A stretch of 64,000 nucleotides of DNA from assembly GCF_007922615.2 (NCBI RefSeq), contig NZ_CP042301.2, positions 1,736,001 through 1,800,000 on the forward strand. Reading direction: 5' to 3'. The position numbers were made by a program, and so were the translations under genes. The number at the start of each line of letters is the position of its first letter. Within the stretch, counting starts at the first letter, position 1. This document shows, one piece after another, positions 1 through 10,220 of this stretch. Source of the DNA: Nitratireductor mangrovi. Its GTDB lineage: Bacteria; Pseudomonadota; Alphaproteobacteria; Rhizobiales; Rhizobiaceae. The notes below the pieces were generated by a model that saw only the letters and a list, made by a program, of their open reading frames with translations, made no database searches and was not told the DNA's origin.

Positions 1-1297
<1,297 letters not shown>

Positions 1298-1307
1298 CGC
1301 AATCTCC

Positions 1308-2555
1308 TCAGCGCGGCTTCTTGCCGAAGACGCGGACATATTCCGCCTCGCCGCCCTTGGCGAGCGCCTTGGCCTGCTTGACCCACTCGTCACGTTCGAT
1401 GCGGCCATGGAACTTCAGGAAGCCGTCGACCCATTCGCGTTCGGCCTTCTTCCAGGCGGCGATCTGCGCATAGGTGAAGATGCCGAGCGAATGCAGGGTC
1501 TTCTCGATCTTGGGTCCGACACCGGAAATCAGCTTCAGATCGTCGGGCGCGGCGGGGCGCTCCATGCCGATCGGGCGGTTCTTGTCGAGCAGCGACGGCG
1601 CGCCGTCCTGTGCCGCCTTGCCGGCAGCCTTGCCCGCACTCCCTTTCGCGCCGGTTCCGGCAAGCTTCACCGGCCTGGCCGGCGCCTGTCGCGCCTTGCG
1701 CTGGCGGGCGTCACCCTCGACGGCCGGTTCGGCCTTGTTGGCGGTACGGGCATTGGCCTTCGGCGCGGCGACGCTTGCCGCCTTCTCGCCATTGGGGCTC
1801 GCCTTCACCTTCGACGGCGTCTTCACCGCCGGGCTGGTCTCGATCGCATCGGTCTTTGGCTTCGCCGACTTCGACGGCGGCACCGGGTCACCCTTGGGCT
1901 TGCCGGCCTTCGACGCCTTGTCACGCGTCGATTTCAGCACTGCCTTTTCATCGGCAAGCGACGTGAAGCCTGAAGCCGGCGCGGAGCGGAAACGATCAAC
2001 CTGCGGCCCCGGCGTCACGCTGTCGCCCTTGCCGTTCTCGAAGGCGTCGATGATCTCGCCAAGCCGTTCCGGAGTCAGGTCTTCGTAGGTATCCTTGAAG
2101 ATCATCACCATCGGCGCGTTCACGCAGGCCCCGAGGCACTCGACCTCCTCCCATGACAGCGTGCCGTCCGCATTGGCATGGAACTGCTCGGGATGGATCT
2201 TGTCCCGGCACACATCCATCAGCGCTTCCGAGCCGCGCAACATGCAGGGCGTGGTGCCGCAGACCTGGATGTGCGCCTTCGTGCCGACTGGCTTCAGCTG
2301 GAACTGGGTGTAGAAGGTCGCAACCTCGAGCGCGCGGATATAGGGCATGTCCAGCATGTCGGCGATCGCCTCGATCGCCGGCTGTGTCACCCAGCCCTCC
2401 TGTTCCTGAGCCAGCATCAGCAGCGGGATCACGGCCGACTGCTCGCGGCCCTTGGGATATTTCTTGATCCATTTCTTCGCTTCCGCCGACTTCGCCCGGT
2501 TGAAGGCGAAGGCGGCTGGCTGAAGGGCTGGCTCTGCTAGACGGCGGACGGACAT
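1308..2555 (-). CDS. nuoE: NADH-quinone oxidoreductase subunit E with long C-terminal extension
   Basis: NuoE holds the N1a [2Fe-2S] cluster next to NuoF. The thioredoxin-like domain spans about residues 20-190 and has the four expected cysteines: Cys99 and Cys104 (CGTTPC) and Cys140 and Cys144 (CLGAC). At 415 residues it is more than twice the length of the E. coli subunit. The extra part is a low-complexity Ala/Lys/Pro linker (about 200-320) followed by a compact domain of about 75 residues starting [16 protein letters not shown], which reads as a helix-hairpin-helix fold. Extended NuoE proteins of this kind are typical of Rhizobiales. The start lies immediately after the nuoD stop, so translation is probably coupled. 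Confidence 0.93.
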   Translation of the reverse strand: MSVRRLAEPALQPAAFAFNRAKSAEAKKWIKKYPKGREQSAVIPLLMLAQEQEGWVTQPAIEAIADMLDMPYIRALEVATFYTQFQLKPVGTKAHIQVCGTTPCMLRGSEALMDVCRDKIHPEQFHANADGTLSWEEVECLGACVNAPMVMIFKDTYEDLTPERLGEIIDAFENGKGDSVTPGPQVDRFRSAPASGFTSLADEKAVLKSTRDKASKAGKPKGDPVPPSKSAKPKTDAIETSPAVKTPSKVKASPNGEKAASVAAPKANARTANKAEPAVEGDARQRKARQAPARPVKLAGTGAKGSAGKAAGKAAQDGAPSLLDKNRPIGMERPAAPDDLKLISGVGPKIEKTLHSLGIFTYAQIAAWKKAEREWVDGFLKFHGRIERDEWVKQAKALAKGGEAEYVRVFGKKPR

Positions 2556-3746
2556 CTATCTGTCGACCTCACCAAAAACGATATCGAGGGAGCCGAGAAT
2601 GGCGGAAACGTCGGCCAGCATGTGACCGCGGCACAGGAAATCCATCGCCTGCAAATGCGCGAAGCCGGGCGCGCGCAGCTTGCAGCGATAGGGCTTGTTG
2701 GAGCCGTCTGAGACCAGGTAGACGCCGAACTCGCCCTTGGGCGCCTCGACCGCGGCATAGACCTCGCCCTCCGGCACCCGGTAGCCTTCGGTATAGAGCT
2801 TGAAGTGGTGGATGAGCGCTTCCATCGAGCGTTTCATTGCGCCGCGCTTGGGCGGCACGACCTTGCCGTCGATGTTCGACACCGGCCCGGTCTTTTCCTT
2901 GCCGAGCAGACGGTCGACGCACTGGCGCATGATCTTCGCCGACTGGCGCATCTCCTCCATGCGGATCAGGTAGCGGTCGTAGCAGTCACCGTTCTTCCCG
3001 ATCGGGATGGAGAACTCCATCTCGGGATAGCACTCGTATGGCTGCGACTTGCGCAGATCCCAGCGCGCGCCCGAGCCGCGCACCATCACGCCGGAAAAAC
3101 CCCACTCCCAGGCCTCGTCGAGCTTCACGACGCCGATATCGACGTTGCGCTGCTTGAAGATGCGGTTGTCGGTCAGAAGGTCGTCGAGATCCTTTACCGT
3201 CTTCAGGAACGGATCGATCCACTTGCCGATATCCTCGACCAGCTGGTCGGGAATGTCCTGGTGAACCCCGCCGGGGCGGAAATACGCCGCGTGCATGCGG
3301 CTGCCGCTGGCGCGCTCGTAGAACACCATCAGCTTCTCGCGCTCCTCGAAGCCCCACAGCGGCGGCGTGAGCGCTCCGACGTCCATGGCCTGGGTCGTGA
3401 CGTTGAGCAGATGCGACAGGATACGGCCGATCTCGGAATAGAGTACGCGGATCAGCTGCCCGCGCTTCGGCACCTCGATTTCCAGCAGGCGTTCCACCGC
3501 CAGCGCGAAGGCGTGCTCCTGGTTCATCGGCGCGACATAGTCGAGCCGGTCGAAATAGGGCACGGCCTGCAGATAGGTCTTGTGCTCGATCAGCTTCTCG
3601 GTGCCGCGGTGCAGCAGTCCGATATGCGGGTCGACGCGCTCGACCACCTCGCCGTCGAGCTCCAGGACAAGGCGCAGCACGCCGTGCGCCGCCGGATGCT
3701 GGGGGCCGAAATTGATGTTGAAGTTGCGGACGTTGTGCTCGGTCAT
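2556..3746 (-). CDS. nuoD: NADH-quinone oxidoreductase subunit D
   Basis: This is the 49-kDa-type subunit of complex I that forms the quinone-binding cavity with NuoB at the base of the peripheral arm. The 396-residue product begins [22 protein letters not shown], with the conserved quinone-site motif GPQHPAAHG, then [12 protein letters not shown], and ends with the family signature DIVFGEVDR. The frame stays open upstream, but that part overlaps the preceding gene and does not look like NuoD, so the ATG at 3746 is chosen. The start forms an ATGA overlap with the stop of the GFA gene. NuoC is a separate gene, as usual in alphaproteobacteria. Confidence 0.95.
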   Translation of the reverse strand: MTEHNVRNFNINFGPQHPAAHGVLRLVLELDGEVVERVDPHIGLLHRGTEKLIEHKTYLQAVPYFDRLDYVAPMNQEHAFALAVERLLEIEVPKRGQLIRVLYSEIGRILSHLLNVTTQAMDVGALTPPLWGFEEREKLMVFYERASGSRMHAAYFRPGGVHQDIPDQLVEDIGKWIDPFLKTVKDLDDLLTDNRIFKQRNVDIGVVKLDEAWEWGFSGVMVRGSGARWDLRKSQPYECYPEMEFSIPIGKNGDCYDRYLIRMEEMRQSAKIMRQCVDRLLGKEKTGPVSNIDGKVVPPKRGAMKRSMEALIHHFKLYTEGYRVPEGEVYAAVEAPKGEFGVYLVSDGSNKPYRCKLRAPGFAHLQAMDFLCRGHMLADVSAILGSLDIVFGEVDR

Positions 3747-4177
3747 TGCACGCCCTCGCTTGATTTCGGCCCGTACAGCGCGAAGACTTCCGCCTCGGTC
3801 ATCTTGCGCGTTTCGTTGGCGAAGTCGTAATTGCCCGGTTTGCGGTCGATGAAGATCTCGCTGGCGAAGCGGAACGCGGCCGCGTCGTCGAAGGTGTGGA
3901 CCGAAACGTGCTGGTTCTTGCCGTCCTGGGTCTGCCACAGGATGGTCGAGCCACAGGCAGTGCAGAACAGCCGTTCGCCCCAGGACGATCCACGATAACG
4001 GCCGAGAGTCTCTTCGCTCTCGAAGCGCACGCTGTCGCCGCAGTCGGTGGACATGAACGTGCCGCCCGACCAGCGCCGGCACATGCCGCAATGGCAGATG
4101 CCCATCGCAGTGCCGGTCGGCGTTGCGGTGAAGCGCAATTCACCGCAAAGGCATTGTCCGTTGAGGGCTTCGGTCAT
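3743..4177 (-). CDS. GFA-family (glutathione-dependent formaldehyde-activating-like) zinc protein
   Basis: A 144-residue member of the GFA/CENP-V family, small Zn-binding proteins named after a glutathione-dependent formaldehyde-activating enzyme; most members have no proven reaction. The zinc ligands are visible: Cys9 and Cys11 (CLC), Cys28, Cys30 and Cys33 (CHCGMC), and Cys72 and Cys75 (CTAC). It lies inside the nuo operon between the 61-residue membrane protein and nuoD, and its TGA overlaps the nuoD ATG, so it is surely cotranscribed and translationally coupled with complex I genes. The start at 4177 is preferred over an in-frame ATG at 4240, which would add a proline- and glycine-rich leader overlapping the upstream gene. 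A link to complex I function is not known to me. Confidence 0.85.
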   Translation of the reverse strand: MTEALNGQCLCGELRFTATPTGTAMGICHCGMCRRWSGGTFMSTDCGDSVRFESEETLGRYRGSSWGERLFCTACGSTILWQTQDGKNQHVSVHTFDDAAAFRFASEIFIDRKPGNYDFANETRKMTEAEVFALYGPKSSEGVQ

Positions 4178-4184
4178 GCCGCCA

Positions 4185-4370
4185 TCACCATTCGCCGAAC
4201 AGCGCCCCGCCGCCGAAAAGCCAAAGCGCCAGCCCGGCAAGCGTCAGCGCCACCAGCACCTTGCCGAGCGTGTCGTTGACCAGTGGCCTGCCCGCGATTC
4301 GCGACCAGACGTAAAGCACCGCGCCCACGACGATCGCCGCCAGCAGGATGAGAACGATCAGCCGCGCCAT
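4185..4370 (-). CDS. Small two-helix membrane protein within the nuo operon
   Basis: A 61-residue protein with two predicted transmembrane helices: about residues 3-22 (LIVLILLAAIVVGAVLYVW) and about 35-53 (GKVLVALTLAGLALWLFGG). The short connecting loop contains RIAGRPLVNDT. It sits between nuoC (14 bases downstream of its stop) and the GFA gene (7 bases upstream), in the same direction, so it belongs to the nuo transcript. I do not recognise a named family. Its size and topology resemble small accessory membrane proteins, but nothing in the sequence proves an association with complex I. The reading frame is short but is supported by its hydrophobic pattern, tight spacing and consistent direction. 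Confidence 0.7.
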   Translation of the reverse strand: MARLIVLILLAAIVVGAVLYVWSRIAGRPLVNDTLGKVLVALTLAGLALWLFGGGALFGEW

Positions 4371-4385
4371 TTGCCAGCATCCCCA

Positions 4386-4985
4386 TCATTTGGCCTTCTC
4401 GTCGCCGGGCAGCACGTAGTCGGTGCCTTCCCACGGCGAAAGAAAGTCGAAATTGCGGAACTCCTGCTTCAGTTCGACGGGTTCGTAGACGACCCGCTTG
4501 ACCTCGTCGTCGTAGCGCACCTCGACGAAGCCTGTGAGCGGGAAGTCCTTCCTGAGCGGATGCCCCTCGAAACCATAGTCGGTAAGGATGCGGCGTAGGT
4601 CCGGATGGCCGGAAAACAGGATGCCGTATAGGTCGTAGGCCTCGCGCTCGAACCAGTCGGCGCCGGGAAAAACCGGCGTCGCCGACGGCACCGCCGTCTC
4701 CTCGTCCGTCATCACGCGGATACGCAGGCGAAGGTTCTGGCGCGGCGACAGCAGGTGGTAGACGACATCGAAGCGGTTTTCGCGTGACGGATAATCGACA
4801 CCGGAGATGTCGATCAGCGAGACGAACTGGCACTGCACGTCGCGCTTCAGGAACGAAAGAACCTCGAGCAGGTCGCCGGGAGCGACCGTCAGCGTCAGTT
4901 CACCGAAGGCGACCACCGCCTCCTCGATGCGTCCGTCGAGACGCTCCGAGACGTAGGCCGCCAGATCTTTCAGCGCTTCGCTCAT
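4386..4985 (-). CDS. nuoC: NADH-quinone oxidoreductase subunit C
   Basis: This is the 30-kDa-type subunit of the complex I peripheral arm, which packs against NuoD and NuoB. The 199-residue product contains the family signature around residues 115-150: [12 protein letters not shown], then [11 protein letters not shown] and [12 protein letters not shown]. The ATG at 4985 gives the standard start [16 protein letters not shown]; the longer open frame upstream overlaps nuoB and is not family-like. It follows nuoB by 16 bases. It is separate from nuoD, unlike the fused NuoCD of enterobacteria. Confidence 0.95.
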   Translation of the reverse strand: MSEALKDLAAYVSERLDGRIEEAVVAFGELTLTVAPGDLLEVLSFLKRDVQCQFVSLIDISGVDYPSRENRFDVVYHLLSPRQNLRLRIRVMTDEETAVPSATPVFPGADWFEREAYDLYGILFSGHPDLRRILTDYGFEGHPLRKDFPLTGFVEVRYDDEVKRVVYEPVELKQEFRNFDFLSPWEGTDYVLPGDEKAK

Positions 4986-5001
4986 GCCGTCAGTCCAGTC
5001 T

Positions 5002-5583
5002 TCACCGCTCGATCGTGCCGGTGCGGCGGATCTTCTTCTGCAGCAACAGAATCCCGTAAAGCAGCGCCTCCGCGGTCGGCGGGCAGCCAGGCACATAGAT
5101 GTCGACCGGCACAACCCGATCACAACCGCGCACCACCGAGTAGGAATAGTGGTAGTAGCCGCCGCCATTGGCGCACGATCCCATCGAGATGACGTAGCGC
5201 GGCTCGGGCATCTGGTCGTAGACCTTCCTGAGCGCGGGCGCCATCTTGTTGGTCAGCGTGCCAGCCACGATCATGACGTCGGACTGGCGCGGGCTGGCGC
5301 GCGGCGCGATGCCAAAGCGCTCGGCGTCGTAGCGCGGCATGGAGATGTGCATCATCTCCACCGCGCAGCACGCGAGGCCGAACGTCATCCACATCAGCGA
5401 ACCGGTACGGGCCCATGTGATAAGCGACTGAGATGAGGTGACGATGAAGCCCTTGTCGGCGAGCTCGCTGTTGATGTCGCCGAAAAACGGATCGTCGGCG
5501 CCGACCGGCTTGCCGGTGTTGGGATCGATGATCCCCTTTGGTTTCGGCGCGATGAGGGTGTCTGAACCGGTATTCAATCCCAT
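5002..5583 (-). CDS. nuoB: NADH-quinone oxidoreductase subunit B
   Basis: NuoB carries the terminal N2 [4Fe-4S] cluster that passes electrons to quinone. In the 193-residue product the cluster ligands are the tandem Cys72-Cys73 ([10 protein letters not shown]), Cys137 (GSCANGG) and Cys167 ([11 protein letters not shown]). The ATG at 5583 gives [17 protein letters not shown], the usual alphaproteobacterial N-terminus with its extra ~40 residues before the core. The start overlaps the end of nuoA by 10 bases, an arrangement consistent with translational coupling. Confidence 0.96.
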   Translation of the reverse strand: MGLNTGSDTLIAPKPKGIIDPNTGKPVGADDPFFGDINSELADKGFIVTSSQSLITWARTGSLMWMTFGLACCAVEMMHISMPRYDAERFGIAPRASPRQSDVMIVAGTLTNKMAPALRKVYDQMPEPRYVISMGSCANGGGYYHYSYSVVRGCDRVVPVDIYVPGCPPTAEALLYGILLLQKKIRRTGTIER

Positions 5584-5939
5584 TCCAGAGCTCCCTTCTT
5601 CCATTCGTAGATGAAGCCGATCGTCAGCACGCCGAGGAAGATCATCATCGACCAGAAGCCGAGCCAGCCGATCTCGGCAAACGACACCGCCCAAGGGAAC
5701 AGGAACGCCACTTCAAGATCGAAAATGATGAACAGGATTGCCACGAGGTAGAAGCGGATGTCGAACTTCATGCGCGCATCATCGAAGGCGTTGAACCCGC
5801 ATTCATAGGCCGACAGCTTTTCCGGGTCCGGATTGCGATAGGCGACAATGAAGGGGGCAACGATCAGCGCCACGCCGATCGCCAACGCCACGCCGATGAA
5901 GATGACGATGGGCAGATATGAAACGAGAAGGTCGTTCAT
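5574..5939 (-). CDS. nuoA: NADH-quinone oxidoreductase subunit A
   Basis: NuoA is a small membrane subunit at the junction between the membrane and peripheral arms of complex I. The 121-residue protein has three hydrophobic helices (about 8-30, 62-82 and 88-110) and the conserved loop [24 protein letters not shown], followed by [16 protein letters not shown], diagnostic for the ND3/NuoA family. It is the first gene of the nuo operon, so the operon promoter should lie in the 350 bases upstream, shared with the divergent glycosylase gene. Confidence 0.96.
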   Translation of the reverse strand: MNDLLVSYLPIVIFIGVALAIGVALIVAPFIVAYRNPDPEKLSAYECGFNAFDDARMKFDIRFYLVAILFIIFDLEVAFLFPWAVSFAEIGWLGFWSMMIFLGVLTIGFIYEWKKGALEWD

Positions 5940-6288
5940 TCCTTAGCCTTCCGGAGCCGTCCGGCAGCCATCCTATCACCTGTCCGCGCGAAGAATACGC
6001 GACATGTTGGCAGAAAATGCCGCGGACCGTGCTCATGTTGCAACGCGGCGACGGTTAGCGCAGCCATCCGGGCGACGCAAGTCAAACCTTGGCCAAATCG
6101 GGGCATCCGCCGCGACAATCCCCGCAGGTTTCTGCCCGACAGCATCCACCATCGTGACAGCTTTGTCAGGAACGCATGCGGACGCGTTTCGTTTCGGGTT
6201 GACGCTGGCCGCGCCGCGCTTTCTCGTAAGCCGGAATGGCGGTCGCGCTTTCAGCGCAGGGCCGCGCCGGCACCAGACGAAGAGCTCC
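5940..6288 (+). other. Intergenic region between nuoA and the divergent YcaQ-like gene
   Basis: About 350 bases without a convincing gene. It must hold the nuo operon promoter (reading left) and the promoter of the glycosylase gene (reading right). I could not pick out clear -35/-10 boxes, a riboswitch or a strong hairpin by eye. Short reading frames on both strands have no recognisable features. Confidence 0.4.
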
Positions 6289-7497
6289 ATGGCCGACACC
6301 ATTTCCCTCGCCAGGGCGCGGCGTATCGCGCTTGCGGCCCAGGGCTTCACCGACCGCAGGCCTGACGGCGAATGCAATCAGCGGCATCTGAAACGCGTGC
6401 TCAGGCACACCCGCCTGCTGCAGATCGATTCGGTCAGCGCCGTCGTGCGCGCACATTACATGCCTGCCTTCTCGCGGCTCGGTCCCTACCGCATGTCGTT
6501 GATCGACGAGGCCGCCTCGAAGCGGCCCAGAAGGATGTTCGAATATTGGGCCCATGAAGCGTCATTGCTGCCGGTCGAGACCTGGCCGCTGGTGCAGTGG
6601 CGCATGGCGCGCGCCGCGGATGGCCACGGCATCTATTCCGGGCTTGCCAAATTCGGCCGCGAGAAGCGCGAATTCATCGAACGGGTCTTCGCCGAAGTCG
6701 ACGCACGCGGCCCGCTGGCCGCCTCCGATTTCGACGGGCACCAGGGCACCGGCGGCTGGTGGGGCTGGAGCGAGGTCAAGCACGCACTCGAATGGCTGTT
6801 CTGGGCCGGTCGGGTGACGACGCATTCGCGCAAGCCGAGCTTCGAGCGCCTTTACGACCTGCCGGAACGTGTCCTGCCGCAGACCATTCTGGCCGAACCG
6901 GTCCCGTCACCCGCCGATGCGCAACGCCAACTTGTCGAGCTATCCGCCCGCGCGCTTGGCATCGCGACCGCGAGCGACCTGCGCGACTATTTCCGTCTTG
7001 CGCCCGCCGACTGCTATCCGCGCATAGACGAACTGGTGGAGGAAGGCGCGCTCCTGCCGGTAGCGGTCAAAGGCTGGCCGAAACAGGCTTATCTGCATCG
7101 TGATGCGCGCATGCCGCGCAAGGTTGGCGGACGCGCGCTGCTCGCTCCGTTCGACCCGCTGGTCTGGGAGCGCAGCCGCGCCGAACGCCTGTTCGGCTTC
7201 CGCTACCGTATCGAGATCTATACCCCCGCCCACAAGCGAACGCATGGCTATTACGTGCTGCCGTTCCGGCTCGGCGAGGCGATCGTGGCGCGCATCGACG
7301 TCAAGTCCGATCGTGCCGGCAATGTGTTGCGTGTCGTTGCCGCCTATTCGGAACCCAATGCGCCGGACGACACCGCCGCTGAACTGGCGCAGGAACTGCA
7401 CCTGATGGCGGCATGGCTGGGACTCGACCGCGTGTCTGTGGAACCCGCTGGTGACCTGGCACCGGCGCTGGCCGCCGCCGTGGAGGGCGCCAACTAG
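6289..7497 (+). CDS. YcaQ/AlkZ-like DNA glycosylase (winged-helix, interstrand crosslink unhooking)
   Basis: A 402-residue member of the HTH_42 (YcaQ/AlkZ) family of bacterial DNA glycosylases. E. coli YcaQ and Streptomyces AlkZ remove bulky N7-alkylguanine lesions and unhook interstrand crosslinks. Near the N-terminus the sequence reads RLLQIDSVSAVVRAHYMPAFSRLG; the Q-I-D triplet corresponds to the catalytic Q-hydrophobic-D/Q motif, here of the YcaQ (QxD) type. Three winged-helix units follow, with GGWWGWSEVKHALEWLFWAGRV in the middle one, and a C-terminal beta domain containing RIEIYTPAHKRTHGYYVLPF. The ATG at 6289 gives MADTISLARARRIAL, the usual family start; the open frame upstream is non-homologous. 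The gene stands alone and converges on the peroxidase gene. Whether it acts on crosslinks or on simpler adducts cannot be told from the sequence. Confidence 0.82.
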   Translation: MADTISLARARRIALAAQGFTDRRPDGECNQRHLKRVLRHTRLLQIDSVSAVVRAHYMPAFSRLGPYRMSLIDEAASKRPRRMFEYWAHEASLLPVETWPLVQWRMARAADGHGIYSGLAKFGREKREFIERVFAEVDARGPLAASDFDGHQGTGGWWGWSEVKHALEWLFWAGRVTTHSRKPSFERLYDLPERVLPQTILAEPVPSPADAQRQLVELSARALGIATASDLRDYFRLAPADCYPRIDELVEEGALLPVAVKGWPKQAYLHRDARMPRKVGGRALLAPFDPLVWERSRAERLFGFRYRIEIYTPAHKRTHGYYVLPFRLGEAIVARIDVKSDRAGNVLRVVAAYSEPNAPDDTAAELAQELHLMAAWLGLDRVSVEPAGDLAPALAAAVEGAN

Positions 7498-7501
7498 CGC
7501 T

Positions 7502-8704
7502 TCAAAGCGTTTCCAGGAAGGCGACCAGGGCCTGTCGGCCACGCTCCGTGAGCCGCACCGGCCGCAACTCGCTTTCGCCGTCCGGTGACCGCGGTGCCGA
7601 CGCATAGTGATCGACAACCTCCTCCAGCGTCGCGAACTGGCCGGCATGCATATAGGGCGCACGGCTGCCCACGCCGCGCAGCGAGGGCGTCTTGAAGGCG
7701 CGGACGAGTTCCGGGCTCTCGCGCAGCATGAAACGCATTTCGTCGCATTCATCGGGCGTCGTGTCGCTGAAGGGGCCGGTGCAACTGAACGGGTCGGCCA
7801 GCAGCTTGTCGATCGCTTCCGCTCGGCCTTGCCCCGCCGTTGCGCCTTCCGGGTCAGGCACCCCGGTATTGTGGAAATGATCGTCGGTAAAGCGTGGCCC
7901 GTTGTGGCATTCAAGGCAGTTGCCACTGCCGATGAAAAGCCTCAGCCCCTCCCGTTCGAGCTCGGAAAACGCCGCCTCACCCTGCGGTGTCTCGTCCCTG
8001 GCGATCGGTGCCGCAAACCGGTCGAACCGTGTCTCCTCCGGGCGTAGCGTGCGCTCGAAGGCTGCGATTGCCTTGCCGACATTGGCGAATGCGAGGTCGA
8101 CCGCGAAGCGTTTATCCTCGCTCATTGCGCGCCATGCCGCCTTCTCGCTCTCATTGCCGAGCGGACTTGCCGCGTCCGGGACGTCGGTCAGCGAAGGCAC
8201 AGGGCCGAACACGGCCTCGTAGTCGTCCGGGTAATTTTGCACGACGTGGCGGACGATCCCGGTCCGCGTCGCCGCATGTTCGCGCGGGTTTTCGAGCGGT
8301 TCCAGTGCCTGGCTCCAAAGCGAATCCTTGCGCCCGTCCCAGAAGAACCAGATGTTCCACGCCACGCCGGCAAGCGGCATGGTGCGTTTGTCGGTGGTCC
8401 CGACCGCGACGCCGCGCGGCAGACCGTCCTGGAAGCCACGCGCGGGATCGTGGCAGGTCGCGCAGGCGACCGTGCCCGGCCCGCTGAGACCGGTATCGTG
8501 AAAGAGTTTCTCGCCGAGCGCGGCCGCTCGCGGATCATCCGCAACCCGATTGGAGCGCGACGGCGGCACATCTGGCAGCTCCGCCAGGGACAGCGAGACG
8601 ATCGTTTCCTTCTCGGACCGGCTCAGGTCGTCGCCGCAGCCGGCCAGCGCGGCAATCGAGGCCGCCAGCGCCGCCGAAATGAGGACCGAGCCAGCCCGCG
8701 ACAT
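7502..8704 (-). CDS. Di-haem cytochrome c peroxidase / MauG-like lipoprotein
   Basis: A 400-residue periplasmic protein of the bacterial di-haem peroxidase/MauG superfamily. It starts with a lipoprotein signal (SVLISAALAASIAALAGC, lipobox LAGC with Cys23), so it should be lipid-anchored. Two haem-binding motifs are visible, CATCH at 81-85 and CLECH at 263-267, with the family motif APYMHAGQF near 349-357. The ATG at 8704 is chosen because it begins the signal peptide; the frame is open further upstream but overlaps the partner gene. The FixH-like gene ends 7 bases before it. The family includes true peroxidases and MauG/MbnH enzymes that oxidise tryptophan residues on partner proteins. The paired small gene makes the second role possible, but this is inference. 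Confidence 0.85.
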   Translation of the reverse strand: MSRAGSVLISAALAASIAALAGCGDDLSRSEKETIVSLSLAELPDVPPSRSNRVADDPRAAALGEKLFHDTGLSGPGTVACATCHDPARGFQDGLPRGVAVGTTDKRTMPLAGVAWNIWFFWDGRKDSLWSQALEPLENPREHAATRTGIVRHVVQNYPDDYEAVFGPVPSLTDVPDAASPLGNESEKAAWRAMSEDKRFAVDLAFANVGKAIAAFERTLRPEETRFDRFAAPIARDETPQGEAAFSELEREGLRLFIGSGNCLECHNGPRFTDDHFHNTGVPDPEGATAGQGRAEAIDKLLADPFSCTGPFSDTTPDECDEMRFMLRESPELVRAFKTPSLRGVGSRAPYMHAGQFATLEEVVDHYASAPRSPDGESELRPVRLTERGRQALVAFLETL

Positions 8705-8711
8705 CGTAATC

Positions 8712-9143
8712 CTAAAGCTGCAGGTTGAAGGTTGCGCTGTCCTTGCCGGGGCCCGCGTCGATCTCGAATTCCAGCACCCACCAGCCGCCCATATTGAAAC
8801 GCACGCCCTCGACTTGGTAGCGGCCCTCGCCAAGTTCCGCGGTCATCTCCGGACTGGTCGGAAGCCCGTGGCCATGATCCGGCATGCCTCCTCCAACCGC
8901 GATCGCAGCCCCCTCGACCGCTTCGCCCGCAGGGGTCGTCAGCGTCACGACCCAGCCGTGCAGCACCCCTTGCTCGATCGGGTCCTTTTCCGGCGCGATC
9001 TCCACAACGTAGAGCCCGTTGTCGGAAGCCTTGGAACGGGAAAGGTCACGCGTCGCCGCGGGCTCGCTTCCCGGATTGAGCAAGAAGATCGCGGCAAAGG
9101 CAAGCGCCGCAGCGGAAAGAACGAAGGCAATAATTCTGAACAT
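8712..9143 (-). CDS. FixH/YtkA-like exported protein
   Basis: A 143-residue protein with one N-terminal membrane segment (MFRIIAFVLSAAALAFAAIFLL), followed by an immunoglobulin-like beta domain. The motif GGGMPDHGHGLPTSPEMTAELGEGRYQVEGVRFNMGGWW is partly of YtkA/FixH type: the GMPDHGHG loop and the NMGGWW stretch are characteristic. It is the first gene of a two-gene operon with the di-haem peroxidase, whose start is 7 bases beyond its stop. The ATG at 9143 is taken; an in-frame ATG at 9155 would add four residues. The histidine- and methionine-bearing loop could bind metal or be a substrate of the partner peroxidase; this is inference. Confidence 0.75.
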   Translation of the reverse strand: MFRIIAFVLSAAALAFAAIFLLNPGSEPAATRDLSRSKASDNGLYVVEIAPEKDPIEQGVLHGWVVTLTTPAGEAVEGAAIAVGGGMPDHGHGLPTSPEMTAELGEGRYQVEGVRFNMGGWWVLEFEIDAGPGKDSATFNLQL

Positions 9144-9290
9144 GGCGCCGACCATCGGACCTTTCCCGCGCCCGCACAACCGCATACCGCCCAGCAGCCC
9201 TCGGGAAATCGCCAATGATGAACAGCCTGGCAGTCGCCAAGCTTGCCGACACCGTGTAGAGCGGTCGGCGTCAAAAATGCGGGAGACGGC

Positions 9291-10220
9291 ATGAAAGCGG
9301 GCAACGTGGCCTCGATCGGCGAGTGTATGCTGGAACTGTCGGGGATCGGCGACGATGCCTGGCGCATGGGCCATGCCGGCGACACCTTCAACACGCTGTG
9401 GGCGCTCCGGGCGCTGACCGATCCCGGTCAAGGCGCCGATTATGTCAGCGCCTTCGGTGACGACCCTTTCTCCGCGGCGCAAATGGCGTTCATGAAGGAA
9501 AACGGCATCGGCACCGCGGCAAGCCCTGCCATCGACGGTGCCCGTCCCGGGCTTTATGCCATCACCTTGGACGGCGCCGAGCGCTCCTTTACCTACTGGC
9601 GCTCGGACTCGGCTGCACGGCGCCTCGCCGACGATCCGGCCCGACTGGCAAAAAGTCTGGAAAACCGGGCACTTGTCTATTTTTCCGGAATCACGCTGGC
9701 AATTCTGGAGGAAACCGCGCGCCATAACCTGCTTGCGGCGCTATCGGCGGCGCAGGCGAGCGGTGCCACGATCGCCTTCGATCCGAACTATCGGCCGCGG
9801 TTGTGGCCGGCGCCATCGGTCGCACAGGCGGCGATCGACGAGGCGCTGGCGGTCACGGACATCGCGCTGCCGACCTTTCCCGACGAGCAGATGCTGCATG
9901 GAGACGCGACGCCGGAGGCGACGGCCGGCAGACTTTCAAGCGCCGGTGTTGCCGAGATCATCGTCAAGGACGGTGCAGCCCCCGCCCTCGCCGTCTGGGG
10001 GGACGGCAGCGAGAGCATTGCGGCCGTGACCGTCGAAGCGCCGGTCGACACCACAGGGGCCGGCGATTCCTTCAACGGTGGCTATCTCGCCGCCCGTTTG
10101 GCCGGCCTTGAACCGGCCGAGGCCGTCCGCCGGGCGCATCGGGTCGCCGCCGCCGTCGTCCAAGTGCGTGGCGCGCTGGCGCCGTTCGATGTTCTGCGAA
10201 AGGCCTTCGGGACTACCTGA
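9291..10220 (+). CDS. kdgK: PfkB-family sugar kinase, 2-keto-3-deoxygluconate kinase-like
   Basis: A 309-residue ribokinase-fold enzyme. KdgK phosphorylates 2-keto-3-deoxygluconate with ATP to give KDPG for the Entner-Doudoroff aldolase. The N-terminus VASIGECMLELSG and the GHAGDTFNTLWALRAL motif are typical of KdgK. The C-terminal PfkB signature DTTGAGDSFNGGYLAARLAG, with the catalytic Asp in GAGD, lies around residues 245-264. The start ATG at 9291 is preceded by GGGAGACGG. It runs opposite to galM and overlaps it by 8 bases at the 3' ends. KdgK fits uronate or sugar-acid catabolism; being next to the sulfosugar cluster could be chance. It differs from the second PfkB kinase at 22.4-23.3 kb. 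Confidence 0.8.
   Translation: MKAGNVASIGECMLELSGIGDDAWRMGHAGDTFNTLWALRALTDPGQGADYVSAFGDDPFSAAQMAFMKENGIGTAASPAIDGARPGLYAITLDGAERSFTYWRSDSAARRLADDPARLAKSLENRALVYFSGITLAILEETARHNLLAALSAAQASGATIAFDPNYRPRLWPAPSVAQAAIDEALAVTDIALPTFPDEQMLHGDATPEATAGRLSSAGVAEIIVKDGAAPALAVWGDGSESIAAVTVEAPVDTTGAGDSFNGGYLAARLAGLEPAEAVRRAHRVAAAVVQVRGALAPFDVLRKAFGTT

Noticed and set aside
9291..10220. Second sulfofructose kinase
   Set aside because: Its N-terminus and GHAGDTFNT motif are of the KdgK type, and the YihV sulfonate-binding residues are not seen.
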